From Actinotalea subterranea (GTDB lineage: Bacteria; Actinomycetota; Actinomycetes; Actinomycetales; Cellulomonadaceae), in contig NZ_VTTP01000006.1 in the NCBI RefSeq assembly GCF_008364845.1, forward strand, positions 62,001 to 126,000: DNA of 64,000 nucleotides. Direction: 5' to 3'. This document shows positions 62,893-64,000 of the stretch, piece after piece. The stretch's first letter is position 1, and each line of letters opens with the position of its first letter. Position numbers and translations under genes: made by a program. A model generated the notes under the pieces. The model was given only the letters and a program-made list of their open reading frames with translations. It ran no database searches and had not been told where the DNA came from.

Positions 62893-64000
62893 CGCCCCTC
62901 CTCCACGACGCTGACCGTGCCGGCGCCGACCGTGATGTCGAGCTCGATCTGCGGCTCCGCGCCGGCGGCAACCGAGGCGGACTCGAAGACCTCGTCGCCC
63001 GTGGTGCCGGGTGCTCCGGTGCTGACCGTGTCGCCGAGCCACCGGACCTCGCCCGCCATGACGCTGATCTCGGCGCGGTAGGCGCCGTCCTGCGGCAGCA
63101 CGACGGTCAGGTCGCCCGCGCCGACGTTGACGGGCACCTCGACGACGTCCGACCCCAAGGGGAGCTCGGTCAGGTCGATGCGCGCCTCACCGGCGCCGAG
63201 CGAGTAGCCGTCCTCGGCGCTCGCGACGTCGGTCGGCGTGTAGCTGAGGTCGCCGAACGCGGCGCCCTCGTTCCAGGTGAGGTCCCAGTCGGCCCGCTCG
63301 AGCCCCGCGACCGGCAGGAGGCACAGCGTCGTGATGACGGCCAGGGCGCCGAGCCCGCCGCTCGTCCGGCCGCGCAGGCCCGCGACGATGATCGCGAGGC
63401 CGAGCAGGACGACGGCGACCGAGCCCGCGGTCAGGAGCACGGGACCGTCGAAGCGGCCGATCCGCTCCGCGTACAGCAGGCCTGCGAGCGTCAGGAGGCT
63501 CAGGGCGACGACGACGCCGACGGTCCCTGCCCCCGGGCCGCGGCGGGGCGGGCGCGGCAGCGTCACGGGCGGAGGCATCGTGGCCTGCGGGCGCATCGGC
63601 CCGACGTACGGGGCCTGCGGGTAGGCCGGCCCACCGGGCGCCGGGTAGCTGCCGGCGTAGGGCTGGGGTGCCGGCTGGGGCGCGCCGCTCGCGTAGGTCG
63701 CCGTGGGCTGCCCCTGGCCCGGCGCGGGTGCTGCGGGGTAGACGCCGTGGGCTGAGGGCTGGGTCGGGTACATCGTCGTCGTGGGTCCTTCCGCTCGACG
63801 CGGGGGTGCGGCCGCGGAGGGCCGGCCCGAGGGGGTGGGTGTGGTCGTGCCGAACGGTCGCTGGGGGCCCTGCGGGCCCTGCGAGGTCGGGGGAGGCGGG
63901 AACGGGCCGCCAGGGGTAGGCGGTGGCACCTGGTCGCCCCGGCCGCTCGCGGCCTTCACGACGAGGACGATCACGACGACGACGGCGCCGATCCACAGCA
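62889..64000 (-). CDS. PspC-type multi-pass membrane protein, 3' part (5' end outside window)
   Basis: The gene is open to the end of the window; 370 residues are visible. It begins in a hydrophobic helix (LWIGAVVVVIVLVV), then a Pro/Gly/Tyr-rich cytoplasmic linker of about 130 residues, three more hydrophobic segments, and a C-terminal beta-rich domain (ADWDLTWNEGAAFGDLSYTP, PVNVGAGDLTVVLP, ITVGAGTVSVV) resembling the toastrack/DUF2154-like domain found downstream of PspC domains in actinobacteria. The PspC domain itself would lie upstream of the window, so the name is an inference. Coupled to the acidic anchor protein by a 4-bp overlap. Confidence 0.7.

Overview
The window is a very GC-rich (over 70% by eye) actinobacterial chromosome segment. 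Gene content points to the Micrococcales, most likely a Cellulomonas/Oerskovia-like organism: WhiB, GuaB3, F420-type oxidoreductase, ANTAR regulator, and a phosphoketolase-Pta-AckA shunt beside a sugar PTS. The genus is an inference. Almost all of the window is ordinary chromosome: no tRNA, rRNA, insertion sequence, prophage or CRISPR array was seen.

Layout. 0-5.2 kb: 3' end of truA, a GAF-ANTAR regulator, a DUF5709 protein, an ABC-F ATPase and a divergent lysE/argP exporter-regulator pair. 5.2-12.8 kb: rplM-rpsI, glmM-def, dedA against coaA, then glmS-acpS (ribosome, amino-sugar and acyl-carrier supply). 12.8-17.5 kb: a minus-strand pair, an LLM oxidoreductase followed by metH, interrupts what is otherwise one forward series. 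17.7-24.9 kb: nnr, a repeat-bearing P-loop kinase, alr, tsaE, tsaB, rimI, tsaD and a small kinase-like protein (metabolite repair, wall D-alanine, t6A tRNA modification). 24.9-28.2 kb: a PadR/membrane-protein pair, a YbdK-type ligase and a methyltransferase broken by one base in a G6 run. 28.2-36 kb: groES under two CIRCE operators, whiB, a MerR-like regulator behind a 27-codon leader ORF, a LuxR-type regulator with a degenerate receiver, guaB, an IMPase-family phosphatase, a DEDDh exonuclease and guaB3.

36-51 kb is the carbon-metabolism block: a DeoR regulator, a zinc polyol-type dehydrogenase, mannitol-type PTS IICB and IIA, fruK, then HPr and Enzyme I, a succinate-semialdehyde-type dehydrogenase, and, convergent to these, xfp-pta-ackA. 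Together they can import and phosphorylate a sugar or hexitol, route it toward fructose phosphates, and cleave these to acetyl-phosphate for ATP or acetyl-CoA.

51-64 kb: SURF1, an ArfB-like rescue factor, a two-gene ABC exporter whose ATPase halves have complementary defects, a DUF3817 protein, guaA, a secreted lipoprotein, a family-4-type glycosyltransferase and envelope proteins ending in a truncated PspC-type gene.

A recurring feature is a -10-like hexamer (best matches TAnnnT) 6-7 bp upstream of the start codon of about twenty genes, with no ribosome-binding site. This is the expected layout of leaderless mRNAs, and it was used to choose several start codons.
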